Below are positions 6,007-13,449 of a stretch of 15,000 nt of DNA, piece after piece. A program made the translations under genes and the position numbers. This stretch comes from Flavobacteriaceae bacterium. Lineage in GTDB: Bacteria; Bacteroidota; Bacteroidia; Flavobacteriales; Flavobacteriaceae. The notes under the pieces were generated by a model, which did no database searches, was not told the origin of the DNA, and saw nothing but the letters and a program-made list of their open reading frames with translations. Location of the stretch: NCBI GenBank assembly GCA_014763515.1, contig JACXVH010000013.1:1-15000 (forward strand). The letters run 5' to 3'. Within the stretch, counting starts at the first letter, position 1, and the number at the start of each line of letters is the position of its first letter.

Positions 6007-8667
6007 TTAAAATTGTTGTCCAATGATAAAGTGAGTTTGCCATCCACTTTTTTGAGAACTACCAGATCCTGGTATTGCATCAAATCCGTGTGCAAAATCA
6101 ATTCCTAATAAACCAAATGCCGGCATAAATACTCTTAAACCAAAACCTGCAGAGCGTTGCATCGCAAATGGGTTATAGTTTTTATAATCTTCAAATGCAG
6201 CACCAGCTTCCAAAAATGTTAATCCGTAAATTGAAGCAGATTGTGCAAGTGTAATTGGGTAACGTAATTCTAAAGAGAATTTATTATACACAATACCACC
6301 ATTTATTCCAGAAAGTGAATTATTAGGATAACCTCTCAACTGTATTGTTTCTCTACCGTCTAATGAATAGTTTGCAAGTCCATCACCACCTACATAAAAA
6401 CGCTCAAATGGTACTAATCCTCTTGCGCTATTATAAGCTCCCATAAAACCAAACTCGCCTTTTGTTCTTAAAACAAGTTTTTCGTAGATTCTAGTGTACC
6501 AATCGCCACTAACTTTAATTTTATAATATTCTAACCAATTGAATCTTTTTTGGTCGTATTTTGCTCTATCCAAAGCGGCTTCATCTGCAGTGTCAACTTT
6601 GTATACAGAAATGATATTTCCATTAACATCGGTATTAGCACCAATCCAATCACCCGGAGCAGGGTCCTCATTGTTGTCATTCTCAACTACAGTATAACCG
6701 TCATTAATATTATATTTCATTTTATAATCAGGGTCATTCTTCAAATCGGCATAATCAACTCCATTAAATAATGAATATGGAGGAGTAAATTTAGCAGATA
6801 CACTAAATTCTGAACCATATGTAGGGTAAATAGGGTTACTACCTTTACTGTTTCTTGATAAACCTAATGTTATGGCAAAGTTTCTAGAAGCTCCGTTCCC
6901 AAAAGTGAATAGACCGGTATTATAATTGTTTAGATGATAATATTGGAAAGATGCACTTGATGTTAAATAAAAATAATCATCTGGAAATTTAAGACGCTTT
7001 CCTATACCAGCACTAATAGATGTAATATTGAAACTTTTATTTCTATTAACATCTCTATTGGAATAATTGTATAGAAATTGTCTACTATGCGATAAGGAAG
7101 TGAAAAAGTTTATAGGTTTTTTTCCTCCTAACCAAGGTTCAGAGAATGATAAGCTATAGGTTTGAAAATAAGTACTTCCTTGTAATCGTAACGACATTTT
7201 TTGTCCATCTCCCATAGGTAATGGTTTGTAAGCTTCTTTATTAAAGATATTTCTTATAGAGAAGTTGTTAAAAGATAAACCTAAAGTACCAATGAAACCC
7301 CCGCCTCCATAACCACCTTGTAGCTCAATTTGACTTGATCCTCTTTCAACTACGCTATATTCGATATCTACAGTTCCTGCTTGAGGATCTACGTTTTTAA
7401 ACTCAGGTTTAATATTTTCTGCGTCAAAGAAGCCTAATGCGCCAATTTCGCGAATGGATCTTACTAGTAATTCTTTGCTATATTTTTGTCCTGGTCTCGT
7501 TCTTAATTCACGATAAATAACGCGATCATTAGTTTTATCATTACCAACAACTGTTATTTTATTAAAATAAGCTATTGGACCCTCTGTAACTCTAATTTCA
7601 AAATCAATGGTGTCGTTGTAAGTCTTTACTTCAACTGGGTTAATACTTGAAAATAAATAACCATTGTTTTGATACAAATTAGTGATGTCTTCTGCATCAG
7701 GTTTAGAGTTATCAGCAATTCTTTTTTGTAATAAAACGCCATTGTAAACATCTCCTTTTTTGATTCCAAGTAATTGACTTAGTTGTCTTTCAGTATAAAT
7801 GGTGTTGCCAACAAAGCGAATGTTTCCGAAATAATATTTATTACCTTCCTCTAGGTTAACTCTTATGTCAATTGTATTATTTTTTTTGTTATAAGTTACT
7901 GAATCTGAAGTAACTCTAGCGTCTCGGTAACCATTTTCCTTATACTTGTCTATCACTGAAGTTAAATCTTCTTTGTACTTGTCTTTAATGTATTTTGATC
8001 TTTTAAAGATATGTAATGGATTTTTTTGTTTAGTGTTTTTAAATGCTTTTTTTAATTTGCTATCACTAAGTTTTTCATTTCCGTTAAATACAATCGATTT
8101 TACTTTTACTTTTTCGCCTTTGTCAACATTTACCAACATTTTTACATTATTAGTAGAATCTGGAGTTGTTGAAATGAAAACTTTTGTGTTATAAAAACCG
8201 TCTTTTTTGTATTTATTTTCGATGTAATTTTTTGTAGTAGTAATTAAATTTTCATTTACCACTTTACCTTTTTTTAGGTCGGTTTCTTTTAAAAGTTCTT
8301 CTGCTTTTCCTTTTTTAATTCCTTGAATTTTTACGTCTTGAAGTTTTGGTAGTTCATTTAAGTTTAATTCAATATATATACTATCTCCTTCAATTTTGTT
8401 AACATAAAAATTTACGTCACTAAATAAGCCTAATTTCCAAAGTTTTTTGATAGCTCCACTTATTTCTTCTCCAGGAATTAGAATTTTTTGTCCTTTTTCT
8501 AGGCCAGTAAATGTTACAATTGTTTGTTCATTATAATCAACTTTACCAGTAACGTTGATGTCTGCTAAGGTATAATATTTTCCATTTTCAAATTTTATAT
8601 CTTGTGAAAATGCATTGTTTATAAAACCTAAAACTAATACAGTAATTAAAAAAGTATATTTCTTCAC
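6007..8667 (-). CDS. bamA: Outer membrane protein assembly factor BamA (GTG start)
   Basis: 886 residues. BamA inserts beta-barrel proteins into the outer membrane. Signal peptide residues 1-22 (K-K-Y-T-F-L, hydrophobic, A-F-S-Q). Five POTRA domains follow at roughly 32-106, 107-183, 186-274, 277-363 and 366-442, each with a G-F/G-Y turn such as L-G-L-F-S-D, D-G-F-Y-N, N-G-Y-R-D, N-G-Y-L-F and L-G-F-F-D. The barrel runs from about 443 to the C-terminal Phe (H-F-I-I-G-Q-Q-F, a typical beta signal). L-R-G-Y at 777-780 is the conserved [V/L]RG[F/Y] motif of loop 6. A hydrophilic, Asp/Asn-rich insert at about 639-708 probably forms an extracellular loop. The start codon is GTG; no ATG lies in frame between it and the uppS stop 14 bases upstream, and the signal peptide begins directly at it. 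It is followed by two ompH genes. Confidence 0.96.
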   Translation of the reverse strand: MKKYTFLITVLVLGFINNAFSQDIKFENGKYYTLADINVTGKVDYNEQTIVTFTGLEKGQKILIPGEEISGAIKKLWKLGLFSDVNFYVNKIEGDSIYIELNLNELPKLQDVKIQGIKKGKAEELLKETDLKKGKVVNENLITTTKNYIENKYKKDGFYNTKVFISTTPDSTNNVKMLVNVDKGEKVKVKSIVFNGNEKLSDSKLKKAFKNTKQKNPLHIFKRSKYIKDKYKEDLTSVIDKYKENGYRDARVTSDSVTYNKKNNTIDIRVNLEEGNKYYFGNIRFVGNTIYTERQLSQLLGIKKGDVYNGVLLQKRIADNSKPDAEDITNLYQNNGYLFSSINPVEVKTYNDTIDFEIRVTEGPIAYFNKITVVGNDKTNDRVIYRELRTRPGQKYSKELLVRSIREIGALGFFDAENIKPEFKNVDPQAGTVDIEYSVVERGSSQIELQGGYGGGGFIGTLGLSFNNFSIRNIFNKEAYKPLPMGDGQKMSLRLQGSTYFQTYSLSFSEPWLGGKKPINFFTSLSHSRQFLYNYSNRDVNRNKSFNITSISAGIGKRLKFPDDYFYLTSSASFQYYHLNNYNTGLFTFGNGASRNFAITLGLSRNSKGSNPIYPTYGSEFSVSAKFTPPYSLFNGVDYADLKNDPDYKMKYNINDGYTVVENDNNEDPAPGDWIGANTDVNGNIISVYKVDTADEAALDRAKYDQKRFNWLEYYKIKVSGDWYTRIYEKLVLRTKGEFGFMGAYNSARGLVPFERFYVGGDGLANYSLDGRETIQLRGYPNNSLSGINGGIVYNKFSLELRYPITLAQSASIYGLTFLEAGAAFEDYKNYNPFAMQRSAGFGLRVFMPAFGLLGIDFAHGFDAIPGSGSSQKSGWQTHFIIGQQF

Positions 8668-8681
8668 GAACTTAATTTTGT

Positions 8682-9422
8682 TTATGATAATTGTTCACTT
8701 GTTTTACCAAATCTTCTCTCTCTATTTTGATAGCTAATAATAGCTTCATATAAATTTGCTTCATTAAAATCAGGCCATAATACTTCTGTGAAATAAAATT
8801 CAGCATAAGCAATTTGCCATAATAAAAAATTACTAATTCTATGCTCTCCACTAGTTCTTATTACTAAGTCAACATCTGGCAAATCATGGGTGTAAAGATG
8901 CTGATTAATAATTGTTTCGTCAATAGTGTCAGGCGAAATTATATTATTTTTAACTTTGTCACTAATTTTTTTAACAGCTTGAACAAGTTCTTCTCTGGCA
9001 CCGTAACTAAGCGCTAGAGTAAGTGTCATCCTTGTGTTTTCTGATGTTTTTTGAATTACTTCTTGTAATTCTGCTTGTACTTTTACAGGTAAATTTGTTA
9101 AATTTCCTATTGCGTTTAAGCGGATGTTATTTTTATTTAAAGTCTTTAATTCCTTTTTTAGCGAAGAAATTAAAAGCTTCATAAGTGTATCGACTTCAAG
9201 TTTAGGGCGATTCCAGTTTTCTGTTGAAAACGCATATAGTGTGAGGTTTTTTATGCCTAATTTAGCGCAAGTTTCAACAGTAGCTTTTACCGACTTTGTT
9301 CCACTTTCATGACCTATTGTTCTTAGCAATCCTTTTTGTTTAGCCCAACGGCCATTACCATCCATTATGATGGCTAAATGCTGTGGTAATTTGTTTGTAT
9401 TTATTTGTTCTAATAAACTCAT
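8682..9422 (-). CDS. uppS: Isoprenyl transferase (undecaprenyl diphosphate synthase)
   Basis: 246 residues from the chosen start. This cis-prenyltransferase adds isopentenyl units to farnesyl diphosphate to make the C55 lipid carrier for cell-wall synthesis. Motifs: I-M-D21-G-N-G-R25-W-A (Asp21 binds magnesium/diphosphate), G-H-x-x-G at 37-41, Y-A-F-S-T-E-N-W-N-R-P at 63-73, L-S-Y-G-A-R-E, and R189-T-S-G-E-H-R195-I-S-N-F-L-L-W-Q, where the arginines bind the allylic or isopentenyl diphosphate. The open frame extends 11 codons further upstream to 9455, but that would overlap porG by 32 bases. The ATG at 9422 leaves a TAA-A-ATG junction with the porG stop and gives the usual spacing to the D-G-N-G-R-W motif, so I prefer it. 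bamA follows after 14 bases. Confidence 0.96.
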   Translation of the reverse strand: MSLLEQINTNKLPQHLAIIMDGNGRWAKQKGLLRTIGHESGTKSVKATVETCAKLGIKNLTLYAFSTENWNRPKLEVDTLMKLLISSLKKELKTLNKNNIRLNAIGNLTNLPVKVQAELQEVIQKTSENTRMTLTLALSYGAREELVQAVKKISDKVKNNIISPDTIDETIINQHLYTHDLPDVDLVIRTSGEHRISNFLLWQIAYAEFYFTEVLWPDFNEANLYEAIISYQNRERRFGKTSEQLS

Positions 9423-9423
9423 T

Positions 9424-10107
9424 TTATTCTGCGCAAAAACATGGATTTTGACCAAAGGTATAGGTTAATGTAAAACCTGTAAACACATACCAATCGTTGC
9501 TGTTTAAATTTCCAAAACGTAAACTTTCGAAATTATTGTTTTTTGGATTGCTACCATCTAAATTATCAGTAAATGTATATCGAGCACCAACTTCTAAACC
9601 TAATATTAAACTATCATATAATCGTGCTTTTAAACCAACAACCATTGGTATAGCAAAAGAACTGTCTCTATAGTCGATTTCGCCTTCATCAACTGGTATA
9701 TAAATTTCGTTATAAATGAAATAACTAACACCTCCAAAAATATAAGGTGTCATTACAAATCCAGATTCGTGAAGATCAAAATCAAAAAAATTGAATTCTA
9801 AACCAGCAGAGAAATCGTGTATATTGTTTTCAAAACTATAGCCTCTTAAATTTCTACTAGGTACATTACTATCACTATCATTACTGCTTAATTTTCCATA
9901 TTGATAAGAAAAACGCCATGCATGTCTTGGGCTACGATTCCATTTGTAAACCAAACCTATAGCAGGTTCATTTGGCGATATATAGTCAGTTGGCCCTACA
10001 TCTCCAATATAATTTACGCCTCCTAAAAACACGCCAAGTTCATTAATTTGAGCTTTTGCGTGGAATAGACTGAAAAACATTAATATGTAAATGAATAAAT
10101 ACCTCAT
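9424..10107 (-). CDS. porG: PorG-like outer-membrane protein (DUF6089 family), probable type IX secretion component
   Basis: 227 residues from the chosen start. Signal peptide M-R-Y-L-F-I-Y-I-L-M-F-F-S-L-F-H-A-K-A-Q, then a small beta-barrel pattern with Gly/aromatic alternation. It opens with E-L-G-V-F-L-G-G-V-N-Y-I-G-D-V-G, which I recognise from DUF6089 proteins. PorG, the outer-membrane partner of the T9SS PorK-PorN ring, belongs to this type, and in Flavobacterium I recall it sitting just upstream of uppS and bamA. The family match is by memory, not by search. The protein ends N-P-C-F-C-A-E; Cys223 and Cys225 lie past the last strand, probably in the periplasm. An ATG 15 codons upstream (10152) is rejected: it lies in a hairpin and before the -7-like box at 10123-10130, and it would put a poor leader ahead of a perfect signal peptide. 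The uppS gene follows one base after the stop. Confidence 0.72.
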   Translation of the reverse strand: MRYLFIYILMFFSLFHAKAQINELGVFLGGVNYIGDVGPTDYISPNEPAIGLVYKWNRSPRHAWRFSYQYGKLSSNDSDSNVPSRNLRGYSFENNIHDFSAGLEFNFFDFDLHESGFVMTPYIFGGVSYFIYNEIYIPVDEGEIDYRDSSFAIPMVVGLKARLYDSLILGLEVGARYTFTDNLDGSNPKNNNFESLRFGNLNSNDWYVFTGFTLTYTFGQNPCFCAE

Positions 10108-10122
10108 TTTTAAAATAGTTTG

Positions 10123-10130
10123 CAAATATA
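10123..10130 (-). promoter_or_regulatory. Possible internal promoter (-7 box) before porG
   Basis: On the - strand TATATTTG followed by C matches TAnnTTTG and ends 15 bases before the porG ATG. No TTTG lies at the -33 spacing. The gap to nadK (about 100 bases) is the largest in the cluster, so a separate promoter for porG-uppS-bamA is plausible. Confidence 0.4.
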
Positions 10131-10145
10131 ACAATATAGATTTCT

Positions 10146-10164
10146 TTACCATGTTTTATGGTAA
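10146..10164. other. Short hairpin in the nadK-porG gap
   Basis: TTACCAT (10146-10152) pairs with ATGGTAA (10158-10164) around a 5-base loop. It lies 45 bases past the nadK stop and just upstream of the porG -7-like box. No T-run follows on the - strand, so it is at best a weak terminator or a processing site. Confidence 0.35.
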
Positions 10165-10208
10165 TTTTATTTTAAAACGTAGAAAAAGAGATTGTGGTAT
10201 TTAATTTA

Positions 10209-11087
10209 TTAATTTCTTCTGTCTTCTCCCCATAAAAGTTTTTTTCGGATGGTTTTTAAGAAACTTTCTTCTTTAAATTCTATTAAATTGATTTCGAAAG
10301 GAGATTTTTTAATGTGTAATATAGTTTCGTTTGTTACCGATGTTATTCTTGAATCAAGTGAAACTAAATATTCGTCTTCGCGTCCTGAAATTTTTAAGTT
10401 AATTATAGTGTCGTCTTTTATAACAAGAGGTCTTGCGTTGAGATTATGCGGAGCGATTGGTGTTATAACCAAACTACTTACTTCGGGAGTTAAAATAGGA
10501 CCGCCACAGCTTAATGAATAACCAGTTGATCCTGTTGGGGTTGAAATAATAAGTCCGTCTGCCCAATAAGAGTTTAAGTATTCGCCATCTAAATGTGTTT
10601 CAATAGTGATCATCGAAGTAGTGTCTTTTCTTGAAACGGTTACTTCATTAAGTGCAAAGTTTAAATCAATTAAATCTGGATTTTTTGGTGTGCAACTTAG
10701 GCTTAATAACGATCTTTTAGATAATATGTAATCTTTTTTTAGTACTTTTTCTAATGAATTTTCTATGTTTTCAATTTGAACAGTTGCTAAAAAACCTAAT
10801 CTTCCAGCATTGATACCAATTATAGGAATATTTTTATCGCGAACATAAGTTACCGCTCTTAAAATAGTACCATCTCCACCTATACTTATTAAAGCAAAAA
10901 TATTTTTATTTAACTCACTATGATGAGAAAAACTTTTACATTTTTTTGCTGTTGGCAATTTTAGAGAATTTAAAAATTGCTCTTCAATAATTACTTCAAT
11001 GTTGTGTCTATGAAAAAAAGAAAGAACTTTTTCTACAATTTCATCTGTATTGTTTTGATAATATTGACCGTAAATGGCAAATTTCAT
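10209..11087 (-). CDS. nadK: NAD kinase
   Basis: 292 residues, full length. NAD kinase phosphorylates NAD to NADP in the cytoplasm, using ATP or polyphosphate. Motifs: I-S-I-G70-G-D72-G-T-I-L (the GGDGT loop, with Asp72 as catalytic base), I-G-I-N-A-G-R-L-G-F-L-A, the N147-E148 pair (A-L-N-E-V-T-V) contacting the ribose, and W-A-D-G-L-I-I-S-T-P-T-G-S-T-G-Y-S at 175-191, the glycine-rich NAD site. No signal peptide. The ATG at 11087 begins M-K-F-A-I-Y-G-Q, a normal first strand for the family. It starts 9 bases after the CBS gene stop, so the two are probably co-transcribed. About 100 bases with a hairpin and a -7-like box separate it from porG. Confidence 0.96.
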   Translation of the reverse strand: MKFAIYGQYYQNNTDEIVEKVLSFFHRHNIEVIIEEQFLNSLKLPTAKKCKSFSHHSELNKNIFALISIGGDGTILRAVTYVRDKNIPIIGINAGRLGFLATVQIENIENSLEKVLKKDYILSKRSLLSLSCTPKNPDLIDLNFALNEVTVSRKDTTSMITIETHLDGEYLNSYWADGLIISTPTGSTGYSLSCGGPILTPEVSSLVITPIAPHNLNARPLVIKDDTIINLKISGREDEYLVSLDSRITSVTNETILHIKKSPFEINLIEFKEESFLKTIRKKLLWGEDRRN

Positions 11088-11096
11088 AACGTAAAA

Positions 11097-11756
11097 TTAA
11101 ATATTTAAATACTTGTCTAGATAATCCGATCGATCTTTTAAGTTTTGTAGATAACTATCCTCTTGATGTTCTGATATAATTTCATACTCATATCTTCTAA
11201 AAGTTTGAATTATGTCGTTTAACGAACTTTGGGTTGTTTTTACTGTAATTTCGACAGAGTTACCTTCTGTTTTTGATATAAATAAACCTAAAAGTTTAGC
11301 ATTGTTGCTTTCAACAATTTGCGCAATTTGACTCATAGAAAATTTTGATGTTTCTTTTTTAATTACAATAATTCCTCCTTCTTCTCTTAAAAAAGGTGTT
11401 TCATGTAAAAAACGGATAACATCTTCTAATTCATAATAGCCCACATAGTTGTTGCTGTTATCTAATACTGGGACAATATTCGTTTCATTTTGGGCAAAAA
11501 CTTCTAAAACATCAAGCCAAATCATATTTGCTCTCACATAAAATCGATCAAATTCATATTTGTTGTCAGACAATTTAGAATTACCATTTAATATATCGGT
11601 ATTATCTTTACTAATATTACCTACAAAAATACCATCTTCAAGAATAGGAAAATGGCTGTAGCTTAAGTCTACGAAGAAATCTTGAACTTCATATATAGTT
11701 TTATTTATATCTAGAGGTTTGATATCTTTATTTATGTAGTCAATTATATTGTGCAT
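11097..11756 (-). CDS. CBS-domain protein with an ACT-like C-terminal domain
   Basis: 219 residues from the chosen start. Two CBS motifs are visible: about residues 10-65 (T-I-Y-E-V-Q-D-F-F, then S-H-F-P-I-L-E-D-G-I-F-V-G-N-I) and about 75-130 (W-L-D-V-L-E-V-F, then I-V-P-V-L-D-N-S-N-N-Y-V-G-Y-Y). A third domain at about 135-205 opens G-G-I-I-V-I-K and has alternating strands and helices ending Y-E-Y-E-I-I-S, resembling an ACT fold. CBS pairs sense adenine nucleotides and ACT domains sense small ligands, so this looks like a stand-alone regulatory protein; its ligand and partner are unknown. The next gene, nadK, is 9 bases away, which makes a nucleotide-linked role attractive but unproven. 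I start at the second Met (11756), which gives the natural first helix; the frame reaches 11789 through 11 unconserved-looking residues. A one-mismatch -7 box (TTATTTTG, 11778-11785) lies between the two candidates. Confidence 0.8.
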   Translation of the reverse strand: MHNIIDYINKDIKPLDINKTIYEVQDFFVDLSYSHFPILEDGIFVGNISKDNTDILNGNSKLSDNKYEFDRFYVRANMIWLDVLEVFAQNETNIVPVLDNSNNYVGYYELEDVIRFLHETPFLREEGGIIVIKKETSKFSMSQIAQIVESNNAKLLGLFISKTEGNSVEITVKTTQSSLNDIIQTFRRYEYEIISEHQEDSYLQNLKDRSDYLDKYLNI

Positions 11757-11819
11757 TTTAAAAGCTCTAATTTTATGCAAAATAATCAAAAATCCGCTAT
11801 TAAAGCTATTTTTACTTTG

Positions 11820-11827
11820 TATTTTTG
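11820..11827 (+). promoter_or_regulatory. Possible -7 box for pdxJ
   Basis: TATTTTTG matches TAnnTTTG and ends 20 bases before the pdxJ ATG. The -33 region has no TTTG at 19-21 bases. The 91-base gap is the divergent control region for pdxJ and the CBS-nadK genes. T-rich context lowers the weight of the match. Confidence 0.4.
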
Positions 11828-11847
11828 TAAAGAAATTTAGATGAATT

Positions 11848-12561
11848 ATGACAAAATTATCTGTAAATATTAATAAAATTGCTACTTTAAGAAACTCTAG
11901 AGGAGGTAATGTACCTAATTTACTTCAGGTTGCAAAAGATGTTCAAAAGTTTGGTGCAGAAGGTGTAACAGTGCATCCTCGACCAGATGAAAGACATATA
12001 CGCTATCAAGATGCTCGAGATTTATCTGCAGTAGTTTATACAGAATATAACATAGAAGGAAATCCTCAACATAATTTTATTGATTTAGTTTTAGAATGTA
12101 AACCAACACAAGTAACATTGGTGCCCGATGCTATTGGAGCTTTAACTTCAAATGCTGGTTGGGATACTATTAAAAATCAATCGTATTTAAAAGAGGTAAT
12201 AGCAGAGTTTAAAAGAAATAATATTAGAACTTCAATATTTGTTGATCCTATAATTGAAATGGTGGAAGGCGCAAAAGAAACTGGAACAGATAGAATCGAA
12301 TTATATACCGAAAGTTTTGCTCATGAATTTGGACTTGGTAATGAAAAAGGAGTTGATTCTTATGTAAAAGCGGCTATTAAAGCGAATGAATTAGGCTTAG
12401 GTATAAATGCAGGTCACGATTTAAGCCTAGATAATATTAAGTTTTTTAAAGAAAATATTCCGGGTTTGTTGGAAGTCTCAATAGGTCATGCATTAATTTC
12501 TGAAGCCTTGTATCTAGGTCTAGAAAACACAGTTAATATGTATTTACAAAGACTAAAATAA
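11848..12561 (+). CDS. pdxJ: Pyridoxine 5'-phosphate synthase
   Basis: 237 residues, full length. PdxJ condenses 1-deoxy-D-xylulose 5-phosphate with 3-amino-2-oxopropyl phosphate to give pyridoxine 5'-phosphate, the last ring-forming step of DXP-dependent vitamin B6 synthesis. Motifs: L-S-V-N-I-N-K-I-A-T-L-R-N at the N terminus, V-H43-P-R-P-D-E-R-H50-I (both active-site histidines), N-I-E70-G-N-P, L-V-P-D-A, R-I-E151-L-Y-T-E, G-I-N-A-G-H190-D-L, and S-I-G-H-A-L-I near the C terminus. This is the expected TIM-barrel set. It is divergent from the CBS/nadK genes and is followed by an alpha/beta-hydrolase at a TAA-A-ATG junction, so the two are surely co-transcribed. Confidence 0.96.
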   Translation: MTKLSVNINKIATLRNSRGGNVPNLLQVAKDVQKFGAEGVTVHPRPDERHIRYQDARDLSAVVYTEYNIEGNPQHNFIDLVLECKPTQVTLVPDAIGALTSNAGWDTIKNQSYLKEVIAEFKRNNIRTSIFVDPIIEMVEGAKETGTDRIELYTESFAHEFGLGNEKGVDSYVKAAIKANELGLGINAGHDLSLDNIKFFKENIPGLLEVSIGHALISEALYLGLENTVNMYLQRLK

Positions 12562-12562
12562 A

Positions 12563-13333
12563 ATGGAGCAACTATATTCAAAGGTAGAAGGAGTAGGAAA
12601 GCCGTTTCTAATTCTTCATGGTTTTTTAGGAATGTCTGATAATTGGAAAACATTAGGAAGTCAGTTTTCGGAGTTAGGTTATGAGGTACATCTTTTAGAT
12701 TTAAGAAATCATGGTAGAAGTTTTCATTCCGATAATTTTAATTATGAAGTAATGGCACAAGATGTGATGAATTATTGTGAAGTGAATAATTTGCAGGATA
12801 TTGTGCTTTTAGGACATTCAATGGGTGGAAAAGTTGCGATGCAGGTTGCTTGTGAAAATCCTTCGTTGGTTCAAAAATTAATCATAGCAGATATTGGGCC
12901 AAAGTATTATGCGCCACATCATCAAACCATATTGGCTGGTTTAAATGCGGTTAATTTTACATTAAAACCTTCTCGATCAGAAGTTGAAGATATTTTAAAG
13001 GATTATATTCACGATTTTGGTACACGTCAGTTTCTATTAAAAAGTTTATATTGGGTAGAAACAGGTCAACTTGGTTTTCGATTCAATTTGCCTATTTTTA
13101 ATGAAAAAATAGAAGAAATAGGAAAGGCTTTAAATGTAGATGCAGAATTTGATAAACCTGTTTTATTTCTTAGAGGTTCAAAGTCAAGTTATATTTTAGA
13201 CGAAGATTTCATTGGAATAATTCATTTCTTTCCGCAAGCAATAATTAAAACAATTGACAATGCTGGACATTGGCTACATGCAGAAAACCCTATAGCGTTT
13301 TATGAAAACATTGTTGAGTTTTTGAAAAATTAA
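12563..13333 (+). CDS. Alpha/beta-fold hydrolase (YbfF-like esterase type)
   Basis: 256 residues, a single alpha/beta-hydrolase domain without signal peptide. Visible elements: L-H-G-F-L-G-M-S-D-N-W (oxyanion hole, 18-28), L-D-L-R-N-H-G-R-S (46-53), G-H-S86-M-G-G (nucleophile elbow), and A-G-H236-W-L-H-A-E-N-P (catalytic His). The acid is probably Asp110 in I-A-D-I-G-P, as in YbfF, though Asp213 is an alternative. The order H-G-x-x-G, D-x-R-N-H-G-x-S, G-H-S-M-G-G resembles the YbfF / ABHD11 group of acyl esterases. The true substrate is unknown. It begins one base after pdxJ; the link to B6 synthesis may be no more than a shared transcript. A weak hairpin terminator follows. Confidence 0.88.
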   Translation: MEQLYSKVEGVGKPFLILHGFLGMSDNWKTLGSQFSELGYEVHLLDLRNHGRSFHSDNFNYEVMAQDVMNYCEVNNLQDIVLLGHSMGGKVAMQVACENPSLVQKLIIADIGPKYYAPHHQTILAGLNAVNFTLKPSRSEVEDILKDYIHDFGTRQFLLKSLYWVETGQLGFRFNLPIFNEKIEEIGKALNVDAEFDKPVLFLRGSKSSYILDEDFIGIIHFFPQAIIKTIDNAGHWLHAENPIAFYENIVEFLKN

Positions 13334-13336
13334 AGT

Positions 13337-13365
13337 AAAAAATGTTATGAATGCATAATATTTTT
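13337..13365 (+). terminator. Probable weak terminator after the alpha/beta-hydrolase gene
   Basis: AAAAATGTTATG (13338-13349 region) pairs with CATAATATTTTT around an AATG loop. The core stem, 13341-13349 with 13354-13362, has 9 pairs including one G-U. It ends in a run of five T. It is nearly all A-T, so it is less certain than the other terminators here. It starts 4 bases past the stop codon. Confidence 0.45.
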
Positions 13366-13374
13366 GCTCAAAAA

Positions 13375-13405
13375 ATTGCAAATTCCATATTTTGTTATAA
13401 TTTTG
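13375..13405 (+). promoter_or_regulatory. Promoter for the fadL-like gene
   Basis: ATTG at 13375-13378 (one mismatch to the TTTG -33 element), then exactly 19 bases, then TAATTTTG at 13398-13405, a match to the -7 element TAnnTTTG. The spacing is that known for Bacteroidota sigma-A promoters. A leader of roughly 35-40 bases would precede the ATG at 13450. It is the best-formed promoter in the window. Confidence 0.6.
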
Positions 13406-13449
13406 GGATACTAACTTTAATTTTAGAAATAAACTAACATTTATTTATT

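Noticed and set aside
9423..9455. Longer uppS start adding 11 residues
   Set aside because: It would overlap porG by 32 bases and add residues before the normal N terminus; the TAA-A-ATG junction at 9422 is more natural.
10108..10152. Longer porG start adding 15 residues
   Set aside because: That ATG lies in a hairpin and upstream of a -7-like box, and the shorter form begins with a clean signal peptide.
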